A stretch of DNA of 56,441 nucleotides, taken from Rickettsia typhi (GTDB lineage: Bacteria > Pseudomonadota > Alphaproteobacteria > WRAU01 > Hepatincolaceae). Made by a program: the position numbers and the translations under genes. The notes beneath the pieces were generated by a model. It worked only from the letters and a program-made list of their open reading frames with translations. It was not told the origin of the DNA and did no database searches. The DNA is taken from positions 1-56,441 of the forward strand of contig CAMCZU010000004.1 in NCBI GenBank assembly GCA_945888065.1, given 5' to 3'. The first letter of the stretch is position 1. Every line of letters begins with the position of its first letter. Below, piece after piece: positions 43,931 to 52,798 of the stretch.

Positions 43931-45276
43931 TTATATGTGTTAATGTTAACAATTAATTCTTTTGCATCAATCCACTCTTTAGATTCCCTTGGTAAACTAT
44001 TAAGTGCTTTGTTTGCAAAAAACAAGGCTCTTTTTTTATCATTTAATATATTATATTTATAAGCAACTGCTAAATCTGCTAGAGAATCTTGATTTAATTT
44101 AGATAGAATTATAGATTTTAAATCCCATCCTGCTGGGTTAAACTGATTTATTTGCAAAGAAATATTTATATATTTTAATGCTAGATTATAATTTTTGTTG
44201 ATTAAATAACTTTTTGATATTTTAAAGGTTGTTATATCATCTTCTTGATTGCTTCCAAGAGATAATTTATAATAATAAATAGCTTTCTCATTTTGGTTAT
44301 TATAAAAATATATATCACCTAAGATATCTTGTGTATAAATATCTTTAGGATTTATTTTTAAAAGTTGATTTCCATAATTTATTGCTTTGTTGTAATTATT
44401 TTCTCTATAGTTTGCAATCATTTTTGCATATAAAGCATCTTGTGTATTAGAATTTTTGTAAATATTGTTAATTTCTTTGTATGAAAGTGTATAGCTTAAA
44501 ATTTTTGCTTTAATTCTGGATAATTGTTGTTGTAAATTGTTATGTTGAACATTGTATTTTTGTTTATAGGGATAGTTATTAATATAATTTTGGATAAATG
44601 ATATTCTGCTTTTTGTTAAAGGGTGGCTAGAATACCAATTATAAATATCATCTGTATAAATAGTTTTATCTTCTTGTTGGTAAAGCTTATTCATAAAGAT
44701 ATAAAAACCATTGGGGTTATAATTAGTTTTAGATATGTAATCAATACCAATATCATCTGCTTGGCTTTCTTCTGCTCTGCTATAACTTAAAAAACTTGTT
44801 GTTGCAATTTGATTTGTTCCGTAAGTTAAAAATCCTATTATATCAATAGCATTTCCATTGTTATTGTTTAACATTGGCGCAGCTAATAATAGAGCAGCTA
44901 AGCCTAGTAAAACAAAAATACTAGCTTTTGAATACATTGCATCTCCGCGAGAAAGATGACCTGCAGTAATATGACCTAATTCGTGTGCAAGAACACCTGC
45001 TATTTCATCAACAGAATCTACCGAGGTTATTAAACCTGTGTGAATAAAAATATTTTGACCCTGAAAAACAAAGGCATTTGGGGTGGAATTATTTACAATA
45101 TAAATATGTATTGATTTTTCATTTACATTTGCAACTGTTAAAATAGGAGATAAAATATTTTTAATAAAATATTCTATCTCATTATCTTTAACAATTATTA
45201 AATCTGCATTTGAACTATATAAATTTAGATTTAACAAAGAAAATAATAGTGAAAAAATAATAATTCTTTTATACAT
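43927..45276 (-). CDS. M48 metalloprotease with TPR (BepA-like)
   Basis: A 449-residue periplasmic protease of the BepA/YfgC type, which degrades stalled outer-membrane proteins in other proteobacteria. A signal peptide (about 1-20) is followed by the zinc site H98-E-L-G-H102 in L-A-H-E-L-G-H. The third ligand region is E-E-S-Q-A-D-D-I-G, with S-S-H-P downstream. The C-terminal half (about 280-440) forms tetratricopeptide-like repeats. It is convergent with the beta-barrel gene and overlaps it by 4 bases. It lies 13 bases downstream of the RNase E/G gene on the same strand. Ends in TAG. Confidence 0.93.
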   Translation of the reverse strand: MYKRIIIFSLLFSLLNLNLYSSNADLIIVKDNEIEYFIKNILSPILTVANVNEKSIHIYIVNNSTPNAFVFQGQNIFIHTGLITSVDSVDEIAGVLAHELGHITAGHLSRGDAMYSKASIFVLLGLAALLLAAPMLNNNNGNAIDIIGFLTYGTNQIATTSFLSYSRAEESQADDIGIDYISKTNYNPNGFYIFMNKLYQQEDKTIYTDDIYNWYSSHPLTKSRISFIQNYINNYPYKQKYNVQHNNLQQQLSRIKAKILSYTLSYKEINNIYKNSNTQDALYAKMIANYRENNYNKAINYGNQLLKINPKDIYTQDILGDIYFYNNQNEKAIYYYKLSLGSNQEDDITTFKISKSYLINKNYNLALKYINISLQINQFNPAGWDLKSIILSKLNQDSLADLAVAYKYNILNDKKRALFFANKALNSLPRESKEWIDAKELIVNINTYN

Positions 45277-45289
45277 TTATAAGCTATTT

Positions 45290-47239
45290 TTATATACCAA
45301 ATATTTTTCTCAAAAGCCCTTTCTTTGGTTGCGAATATGTTTTTTTAACAGATAAATTTCCTTTTTTATGATGATGATTATTATTGTGTATAGGTTTGTG
45401 ATGTTTATTGTTTTTATATTCATCTTTAATTTTATTATTAATTTCAATTTCTTGTTCAATAAAAGAAGTTGTTGTTGATAGATCTATTTTTGTTATATCT
45501 TCTTCAAACTTATAAAAAGGGAACCCTAAACTATCATCACATTTTATTCTAATAGATGCTTTTAAAATTTTTTCTAAATCGTTTAATTCGTCTCTTTTAT
45601 TGTTTAAAATGTAAAAAGCTTCTTCAGATGGCATAGAAATAACAATTTTATCGTAAGAAGTTTTGATGTTGTATTTATCTGCATCATTTTGTAAACTTCT
45701 TAAAATATGTAAAGAATTAATTTCTAATGGTTTTATATAGCCAACCCCTTGACATTTTGAACATATATTAAAGCTTCTTTCTACTAATGAAGCCTTAATT
45801 CGTTGTCTTGAAATTTCTAACAAACCAAAAGAAGATATTTGACCAATTTGAAGCCTTGCTTTATCTTCTTTTGATAATTCTTTTACTTTTTTTTCTACAA
45901 TTGATCTATTTTTTGGATTTTCCATATCTATGTAATCAATTACAATTAAGCCACCTAAATCTCTTAACTTTATTTGTTTTAAAATTTCTGTAGTAGCTTC
46001 TAGGTTGGTTTTTAAGGCAGTTTCTTCTACATTTCGCCTTCCTTTAGATTTTCCAGAGTTTATATCAATAGCAACTAAAGCTTCAGTTGGGTTTATTACT
46101 ATATAGCCACCAGATTTTAAAAATACCACTGGGGAATACATATTTCTAACTTCATCTTCTACTTTATAAAACTTAAATAAAGATAATTTAGGATGGTTAA
46201 ATCTAATAATTTTTTGAATTGTATCTGGAGATACCATTTTTGCATAATTTTTTATATTATCATATGATTTTTTATCATTAATAATAATTTCATCAATTTC
46301 TCTGGAATAAATGTCTCTAATTACTCTTTTTAATAGGTTTGCTTCTTCAAAAAGTAATTGAGGAGTTTTAGTATTTTGTGCTTGATGTTTAATTGTTTCC
46401 CATACTGTTGTTACATATCTGTAGTCTTGTATAATTTCATCATCTGTTTTATTTAAACTTGCAGTTCTTATTATTATATTTGTTTCTGTTAAATCGCTTG
46501 TGTGTTCTATTATATCCTTAAGCCTTTTTCTTTCACTTGCATCGTTGATTTTTTTTGATATTCTTGTTTCAGAAGGGGTGTATGGCATATAAACACAACA
46601 TCTACCAGGTATTGATATATAGCTTGTTAAGGATGCCCCTTTGTTTCCTCTTTCTTCTTTGACTACTTGAACTAAAATATACTGATCTTGTTTTATTACT
46701 TCTTGAATTTTGTATCCAAAGCGTGATCCATATAATAAATTTTCTGATTCTAATTTTTGTAGCATATCTTCTTCATCAAAAAGCTCGTCACTTTCATTTT
46801 CAGATTCTTTATTTTCTGTTGCAGTAGATATTGTAGTATCTTGTGTGTTTTCATTGTGATTATCAGGACTACTAGAGGATTCTTTTGTTGAGTTAGAGTC
46901 AATGTTTTGGTTTTTATTTTTTAAACCATCTTTGTATTCTTTCTGTTGGGATTGAATTTTTATTTTTTCTTCTTCTGAAATATTAAAATAATTGATTGCT
47001 ATTTCACTAAAAGGTAGAAAACCTTGTCTTTTGCATCCGTAATCTACAAAAGCTGCCTGAAGTGATGATTCTATTTTAATTACTTTTGCTAGATATATGT
47101 TTCCTTTTAATTCTGCTTTAGCAGTAACTTCAAATTCATATTCTTCTATGTTATTATTTTTTAATACTACTACTCTTGTTTCCTCATCGTGAGATGAATC
47201 AACTAAAATTCTTGATTTGTAATTATTGTTATTGTTCAT
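45290..47239 (-). CDS. rne: Ribonuclease E/G
   Basis: This endoribonuclease initiates mRNA decay and processes rRNA and tRNA. The 649-residue protein has an N-terminal S1 domain (Q-A-A-F-V-D-Y-G, G-F-L-P). The S1 domain is interrupted by an acidic Ser/Asn/Glu-rich insert (about 100-160), as in other alphaproteobacterial RNase E proteins. The catalytic core follows with A-I-D-I-N-S-G-K-S and V-I-D-Y-I-D-M. The zinc-link C-S-K-C is present. A short Lys/His/Asn-rich tail replaces the long degradosome scaffold, so the protein is nearer the minimal enzyme. Confidence 0.94.
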   Translation of the reverse strand: MNNNNNYKSRILVDSSHDEETRVVVLKNNNIEEYEFEVTAKAELKGNIYLAKVIKIESSLQAAFVDYGCKRQGFLPFSEIAINYFNISEEEKIKIQSQQKEYKDGLKNKNQNIDSNSTKESSSSPDNHNENTQDTTISTATENKESENESDELFDEEDMLQKLESENLLYGSRFGYKIQEVIKQDQYILVQVVKEERGNKGASLTSYISIPGRCCVYMPYTPSETRISKKINDASERKRLKDIIEHTSDLTETNIIIRTASLNKTDDEIIQDYRYVTTVWETIKHQAQNTKTPQLLFEEANLLKRVIRDIYSREIDEIIINDKKSYDNIKNYAKMVSPDTIQKIIRFNHPKLSLFKFYKVEDEVRNMYSPVVFLKSGGYIVINPTEALVAIDINSGKSKGRRNVEETALKTNLEATTEILKQIKLRDLGGLIVIDYIDMENPKNRSIVEKKVKELSKEDKARLQIGQISSFGLLEISRQRIKASLVERSFNICSKCQGVGYIKPLEINSLHILRSLQNDADKYNIKTSYDKIVISMPSEEAFYILNNKRDELNDLEKILKASIRIKCDDSLGFPFYKFEEDITKIDLSTTTSFIEQEIEINNKIKDEYKNNKHHKPIHNNNHHHKKGNLSVKKTYSQPKKGLLRKIFGI

Positions 47240-47414
47240 TAGTTTTAACCTTGTGTTATATAATTTAGAATTTAATAGTTTATAATTCTTTATTTTATTT
47301 AATTTTTTGAAGTTGCATTAATTTTTATTGTTAATAAATAAGAGTATTCATTTATATAATCTTCATTGCATATTGTTGTTTTAAAAGAAGAAATATTTAT
47401 TACTCTTTAACTTC

Positions 47415-47471
47415 AATTAATATTATAAATTAATATTTGATAAATATGAAGTTATATTGTAAATTAATATT
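47415..47471. repeat. Three direct copies of AATTAATATT before amiC
   Basis: AATTAATATT occurs at 47415-47424, 47428-47437 and 47462-47471. The last two extend to TAAATTAATATT. They lie in the 270-base gap between the divergent rne and amiC genes, about 40-95 bases before the amiC start. Otherwise that gap holds only AT-rich sequence with no ORF or RNA I can support. They could be protein-binding repeats or chance in A+T-only sequence. Confidence 0.35.
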
Positions 47472-47509
47472 CAAGTATTGATAAAAAATTTAAAACACTT
47501 AATAAATAT

Positions 47510-48964
47510 ATGAAAGCTATAATTAAAATATTTCTTAGTATCCTTGTTATGTTAACTTTTTGGTCGTCAATTGTGTTGTCAGCTGATGCACCTGTATCAA
47601 ATAAAAGTGTGCCTGTTGTAAATGCACCGGCTACTAATTCACCTGCTGTAAATGTTGGAAAAGATTCAAGACCAGATGAACATTTAAATGATTACAAAGA
47701 ATATCAAAAACCTTTAGGATCTGTAGTTGATATCAATGTTGTTAAAACAAATAATAATATGAATATTATTTTTACGGTTACAAGATCTTTTATGGCTGAT
47801 GTAAAGGTTTTAAATTATCCATTTAGATTAATGGTAGATATACCGATGCCATATGATTGGAAGGTAGATGAACAAGCTTTAAAAAATAAAATTCCTGTTA
47901 CTTTAATACAAGGTTTTAGATATGGTAATCCAGCTAAAAATTTATTTAGAATAATTGCTGATTTAGGTCATCCAATATCTTTAATGAAAGCTTATGTTGA
48001 AAAAAGACAGGATGGGAATTATGACTTTGTAATTCAGGTTAGTTCTCAGATGTCTTCTAATCCTGTTTTATCTGCTAATTCTATTGTGTTTGCGGGTGAT
48101 GATGCTTCTGTTGTAAAAGAAATATCTAGTGTAGCAGATGCAGAAGAAGAAAAAGCTAAAGCTGAAAGGAATAAATTAAGATCCTTTTATAAAATACAAG
48201 ACTATCTTGATGCTGTATCGTATCAAAAGCCTAAAAATGAATATACAGAAAGACCTGTAATTATTTTTCTTGATCCTGGTCATGGAGGTAAAGACCCTGG
48301 TTCTATTAATGCAGATAGATCTTTGGTAGAAAAAAATATAGTTTTAGAAGTTGCTCTAGAAACTAAAAAATTTTTAGAACAAAACAATGAAATATCTGTT
48401 ATTTTAAGTAGGTCTGATGATTATTATTTACCACTTAAAGATAGAATTTTATGGGCTCAGTTTTTTAATGTAGCACTTTTTGTTTCTATTCACGCTGATA
48501 AAGCTTCTGGAAGTGATAAATCATCTGGGTTATCTGTTTATACATTATCCGATGTGGCATCAGATAATCAAACACAATTGTTAGCTAATGAAGCTAATAT
48601 GTCTGATATGTCTGCTGGGGTTGAGGTTGGTAGTAATGATGAAGAGGTAAATAGGATTTTAATTAGTTTGTCTCAAAGGGTTAAGGTTAATGAATCTTTG
48701 ATTCTAGCAAAGTTTATTGTTGATGGTGCTGGTCAAAAAATAAAAATATTAAATAATCCGCTTAGATCTGCTGGTTTTGCAGTTTTAAAAGTTCCTGCTG
48801 TTCCATCTGTGTTGATTGAATTAGGATTTTTATCTAATGAAGATGATATTGCAAAATTTAAAACACCTGAATATAAGCAAGATATATCATCAGTTTTATC
48901 AGGTGCTATACAAAATTATTTATTTAACAAGGGGTTAATTAGTAAAAAGCCTAAAGGTATGTAA
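47510..48964 (+). CDS. amiC: N-acetylmuramoyl-L-alanine amidase with AMIN domain
   Basis: This enzyme cuts the amide bond between glycan and stem peptide, chiefly to separate daughter cells. The 484-residue protein has a signal peptide (about 1-25) and a Pro/Ala/Val-rich linker. An AMIN domain (about 70-180, binding peptidoglycan at the septum) precedes an Amidase_3 domain. Zinc ligands are H258 (D-P-G-H-G-G), E274 (V-E-K-N) and H328 (S-I-H-A-D), and the catalytic Glu is in V-L-I-E-L-G-F. It lies directly upstream of the PBP1A gene, a pairing known in other alphaproteobacteria. Confidence 0.95.
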   Translation: MKAIIKIFLSILVMLTFWSSIVLSADAPVSNKSVPVVNAPATNSPAVNVGKDSRPDEHLNDYKEYQKPLGSVVDINVVKTNNNMNIIFTVTRSFMADVKVLNYPFRLMVDIPMPYDWKVDEQALKNKIPVTLIQGFRYGNPAKNLFRIIADLGHPISLMKAYVEKRQDGNYDFVIQVSSQMSSNPVLSANSIVFAGDDASVVKEISSVADAEEEKAKAERNKLRSFYKIQDYLDAVSYQKPKNEYTERPVIIFLDPGHGGKDPGSINADRSLVEKNIVLEVALETKKFLEQNNEISVILSRSDDYYLPLKDRILWAQFFNVALFVSIHADKASGSDKSSGLSVYTLSDVASDNQTQLLANEANMSDMSAGVEVGSNDEEVNRILISLSQRVKVNESLILAKFIVDGAGQKIKILNNPLRSAGFAVLKVPAVPSVLIELGFLSNEDDIAKFKTPEYKQDISSVLSGAIQNYLFNKGLISKKPKGM

Positions 48965-48983
48965 ATGCTAATTATTAAATTTA

Positions 48984-51626
48984 ATGAATAATATTTATTT
49001 AATAATAAAAGATTTATTTTTTATTTTTTTAGATAGTTTGATTTTTTTGTTTACTGAGATTCTATACTTTTTTTTTCCTAGTAGAAAAAAGCATTCCTTA
49101 GATAGTTTAGTTGATAAAAAAGATGATTCTTTAGATATATCTAACCCATATGATTTGCATAAATTAATAGAAATGCAATCTTTGGGAGAATCTAGCAGTT
49201 ATGATAAGCAAGATTATGATGTTAAAAGTAGTAAAAAAGCTCTTCATAGAGGTTTTAAAATAGGCATATTTATTTTTATTGCTTGTTTTTCTATGTTAAT
49301 TTATATTTTTTGGGATTTACCAAATTACAAAATTTTAGAAAATTATCAACCACCTTTAACAACTAGAATTTATTCATCGGATAATTATATTATATCTGAG
49401 TTAGCAACAGAAAAGCGTTTGTTTGTTCCTTTGTCTCATATTTCTCCATTTGTTGTAGATGCTTTTTTATCTGCTGAGGATAAAAATTTTTACAATCATT
49501 CAGGTTTTGATTATATAGGTTTAATAAGAGCTACCTATAAAAATATTTTATATTATTTAGGTTTATCTAAAAATATAGAGGGTGCTTCTACAATATCACA
49601 ACAGGTTGTGAAGAATTTTTTATTAAATAATGATAGAACAATTAAAAGAAAAATCAGAGAGGCAATTTTAACAATTCAAATTGAGTATGCTTTTTCAAAG
49701 AGGTATATTTTAGATTTATACTTAAATGAGATTTATTTAGGTAAATCATCTTATGGTGTTGCTATGGCATCGTTAAATTATTTTGACAAGCCAGTTAGTG
49801 ATTTATCTTTAGCTGAGGCGGCATTTTTGGCATCTCTTCCAAAGGCTCCTTCTAAATATGATCCTGATATTAATTATGATTTATCTAAAAATAGAAGGGA
49901 TTGGGTTATTGCAAGAATGCTATTAGATGGAAAAATAACACAACATCAAGCAGATGAGGCTATTAATACACCTATTGTATTAAAAACTCGTATAAATATG
50001 AAGGTATTAAAAACACAATATGCTACAGAAGAGATTAGAAAAAATATTATTAAAAATTTTGGGTATGATAGCATTTATAATAAAGGATTAATGGTTAAAA
50101 CGACTATTAATTATAAATATCAAGAGTATGCTTATGATTCATTACAAAAAGGCATTACAGATTATGATCAAAAAGATGGTTATAGAGATGTATATAAACG
50201 TAATGAAGAATCTAAAGACTTGAATTTATCAATGAAGATTAATAATCAATTTATATGGCAAAATATTTTAAAAAATAAATTGGGGGTATCATTAGTAAAA
50301 TTATTGCCTTTGCAACCAGCTATTATTTTAAGGGTTGATGAACAATCTATGGATGTAGGTTTAAATAGCGGTGCAGTGATTACATTGTTGTTAAGTGAGA
50401 ATTTGTGGATCTTAAAAAATAAGCCTAAAAAATATAATTTTTTAAGCTTTTTTCAGGTTGCTGATATTATTTTATTAGATAATAAAGACGATAAATTATT
50501 TATTAGTCAAATTCCACAAGTAAATGGTGCATTATTAGCTATGGATCCACAAAGTGGAGATATATTAGCTATGCAAGGTGGTTATTCATTTGCAATGAGT
50601 GAGTTTAATAGGGCAATACAAGCAAAAAGGCAACCTGGGTCTGCTTTTAAACCTTTTATTTATTTAACAGCAATTGAAAATGGGTATAAACCAACAGATT
50701 TAATTTTAGATGCTCCATATGTTGTAGAAAATAAAGATGATGCCTCTTGGAGACCAAAAAATTATTTAAATTCTTATAGGGGATTTGTAACATTAAGAAA
50801 TGCTTTAGAGTATTCAAGAAATTTAGTTACAATAAGGGTAGCAAATGATGTAGGGTTAGAAAAAATTAATCAAACTGCAAAAAAATTAAAAATATATCAA
50901 GATGATATTTTAGATTTAACAGGTGCATTAGGTTCAAAAGAGGTAAGCTTAATAAACTTAGTTAGAGGCTATAGTATTTTAGCAAATGGTGGAAAAATGA
51001 TTGAGCCTAATTTGTTTCATTTAGTTCAAAATATAGGTGGTGATATTGTTTATAAAAAAGATACAAGAGAGTGTGATAATTGTAAAAATGTGCAATGGCA
51101 AAATCAACTACCTCCTGAAATAACAGATAACAGAGAGCAAGTATTAAACTCTGCAGATGCTTATTTAGTGGTTAATTTGTTGCAAGGTGTTGTAGAGAGA
51201 GGTTCTGGTATTGGGGCTAAAGTAAAAAATTTTAATATGGCAGGAAAAACAGGAACTACAAACGATGTTAAAGATGCTTGGTTTATAGGATTTACCCCAG
51301 ATTTAGTAGTTGGAGTGTATGTTGGTGCAGATGAACCAAAAAGTTTAGGGGGAACCTCTGCAAGTGCTACATCTATAGCTGTTCCTATTTTTCAAAGTTT
51401 TATGAAAAAAGCTTTAGAAACTAAAACTCCTCTTCCATTTAGAACTCCAGAAGGTATTGTAAATAAATGGGTTAACTATACAACAGGAAAAATAGATAAT
51501 CTATCAAATGGTAATGTTATTTTAGAATCATTTAAAGAAGATAATGTGCAACAAGAAATACAAACAGATAGCAATAAAGAAGAAAAAGGGTTAAACAACA
51601 AAGAAACAGAAGAAGGTTTATATTAG
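48984..51626 (+). CDS. mrcA: Penicillin-binding protein 1A
   Basis: This bifunctional peptidoglycan synthase polymerises glycan and cross-links it. The 880-residue protein has an N-terminal membrane region with an anchor near residues 90-110. The GT51 domain carries E165 in S-A-E-D-K-N-F-Y-N-H and G-A-S-T-I-S-Q-Q. An OB-like middle insert follows. The transpeptidase has S553-A-F-K, the S-R-N triad and K755-T-G. An additional hydrophobic stretch at 5-30 precedes the anchor, and the C-terminus is Glu/Asn-rich. Ends in TAG one base before the prfB start. Confidence 0.96.
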   Translation: MNNIYLIIKDLFFIFLDSLIFLFTEILYFFFPSRKKHSLDSLVDKKDDSLDISNPYDLHKLIEMQSLGESSSYDKQDYDVKSSKKALHRGFKIGIFIFIACFSMLIYIFWDLPNYKILENYQPPLTTRIYSSDNYIISELATEKRLFVPLSHISPFVVDAFLSAEDKNFYNHSGFDYIGLIRATYKNILYYLGLSKNIEGASTISQQVVKNFLLNNDRTIKRKIREAILTIQIEYAFSKRYILDLYLNEIYLGKSSYGVAMASLNYFDKPVSDLSLAEAAFLASLPKAPSKYDPDINYDLSKNRRDWVIARMLLDGKITQHQADEAINTPIVLKTRINMKVLKTQYATEEIRKNIIKNFGYDSIYNKGLMVKTTINYKYQEYAYDSLQKGITDYDQKDGYRDVYKRNEESKDLNLSMKINNQFIWQNILKNKLGVSLVKLLPLQPAIILRVDEQSMDVGLNSGAVITLLLSENLWILKNKPKKYNFLSFFQVADIILLDNKDDKLFISQIPQVNGALLAMDPQSGDILAMQGGYSFAMSEFNRAIQAKRQPGSAFKPFIYLTAIENGYKPTDLILDAPYVVENKDDASWRPKNYLNSYRGFVTLRNALEYSRNLVTIRVANDVGLEKINQTAKKLKIYQDDILDLTGALGSKEVSLINLVRGYSILANGGKMIEPNLFHLVQNIGGDIVYKKDTRECDNCKNVQWQNQLPPEITDNREQVLNSADAYLVVNLLQGVVERGSGIGAKVKNFNMAGKTGTTNDVKDAWFIGFTPDLVVGVYVGADEPKSLGGTSASATSIAVPIFQSFMKKALETKTPLPFRTPEGIVNKWVNYTTGKIDNLSNGNVILESFKEDNVQQEIQTDSNKEEKGLNNKETEEGLY

Positions 51627-51627
51627 A

Positions 51628-52725
51628 TTGTTAAATAATTTAGATATTTATGAATTAAAAAATATTCTGGATGATTCCTTTGTAATTTTAACAAATAAAA
51701 TTGATACTAATGCAATTAAAGAAGATATTGCAAAATACGAAGAAATCATTGAAAGCACAACCCTATGGGATAACCCTGCTTTAGCAACTCAAAGTATAAA
51801 AACATATAATGCATTAAAAGCAAAATTGCAAAATTTTATGTCAATTAAAGAAGATGTAGAATATATGCAAGAGTTATACCTGCTTTTATCTAAAGAAGAA
51901 GATGCATTAGTTGTTGAAAACTTTAAAAAAAATTTAATAGCCTTAGTAAATAAGCTTAATGTAGAAAAAACATTGCAATTATTTGATAAAAATGATGATA
52001 TTGAAAATTGCTATTTAGAAATTCACGCAGGAACAGGTGGGTTAGATGCTCAAGATTTTGCACAAATGTTATGTAGAATGTATACAAAATTTTGTAGTAA
52101 TCATAAATTTAAGTATACAATTATTGATGAAAATTCCTATGATGGAATTGGAATAAAATCTGCTACTCTTAAAATTGAGGGTGATTATGCTTTTGGCTGG
52201 TTAAAAAATGAAACAGGGGTGCATAGGTTGATTAGGTTATCTCCCTTTAATTCAGATTCAAAAAGGCATACTAGCTTTGCATCTGTTGAGGTGGTTCCTG
52301 ATATTGTATTTAATGAAGTTATAGAAATTACAGATAAAGATCTTAAAATAGATACCTACAGAAGCTCAGGAGCAGGGGGGCAACATGTTAATACAACAGA
52401 TAGTGCGGTTAGAATTACTCATATTCCAACTGGAATTGTAGTAAAATGCCAAGCAGAAAGATCTCAACATAAAAATAAAGATGTAGCTTTAAAAATGTTA
52501 AAATTAAAATTATATAATTTTAATCAATCTAAAATAAATAAAAATAAAGAAAGTAGCTATTATGCAAAACAAGAAATTGATTTTGGAAGCCAAATTAGAA
52601 CATATACTTTGCATCCGTATCAATTAGTAAAAGATAATAGAGATAACAAAGAAATATCAGATGTAAAAAGTATTTTAGATGGTAATTTAGATGATATTAT
52701 TTTAAGTATTTTATCTAAAAAATAA
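51628..52725 (+). CDS. prfB: Peptide chain release factor 2
   Basis: RF2 terminates translation at UAA and UGA. The tripeptide anticodon S-P-F lies in L-I-R-L-S-P-F-N-S, and the catalytic G-G-Q in S-S-G-A-G-G-Q-H-V-N-T-T-D-S-A-V-R. The 365-residue frame is uninterrupted, so the autoregulatory +1 frameshift found in many prfB genes is absent. It starts with TTG at 51628, one base after the PBP1A stop, with no in-frame ATG nearby, suggesting translation coupled to the upstream gene. Its presence fits UGA being a stop here. Confidence 0.96.
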   Translation: MLNNLDIYELKNILDDSFVILTNKIDTNAIKEDIAKYEEIIESTTLWDNPALATQSIKTYNALKAKLQNFMSIKEDVEYMQELYLLLSKEEDALVVENFKKNLIALVNKLNVEKTLQLFDKNDDIENCYLEIHAGTGGLDAQDFAQMLCRMYTKFCSNHKFKYTIIDENSYDGIGIKSATLKIEGDYAFGWLKNETGVHRLIRLSPFNSDSKRHTSFASVEVVPDIVFNEVIEITDKDLKIDTYRSSGAGGQHVNTTDSAVRITHIPTGIVVKCQAERSQHKNKDVALKMLKLKLYNFNQSKINKNKESSYYAKQEIDFGSQIRTYTLHPYQLVKDNRDNKEISDVKSILDGNLDDIILSILSKK

Positions 52726-52741
52726 ATATTAAATAACAATC

Positions 52742-52775
52742 ATACTAAATATTTGTTATAATATATATTTAGTAT
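52742..52775. repeat. Perfect 11-base inverted repeat before the AsmA-like gene
   Basis: ATACTAAATAT (52742-52752) and ATATTTAGTAT (52765-52775) are exact reverse complements with a 12-base spacer containing TATAAT (52757-52762). It lies between prfB and the next gene, 24 bases before the start at 52799. It could be an operator framing the -10 box, or a weak prfB terminator stem without a T-run. Confidence 0.55.
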
Positions 52776-52798
52776 AAAAAGTATGTTAGATGTAGCTT

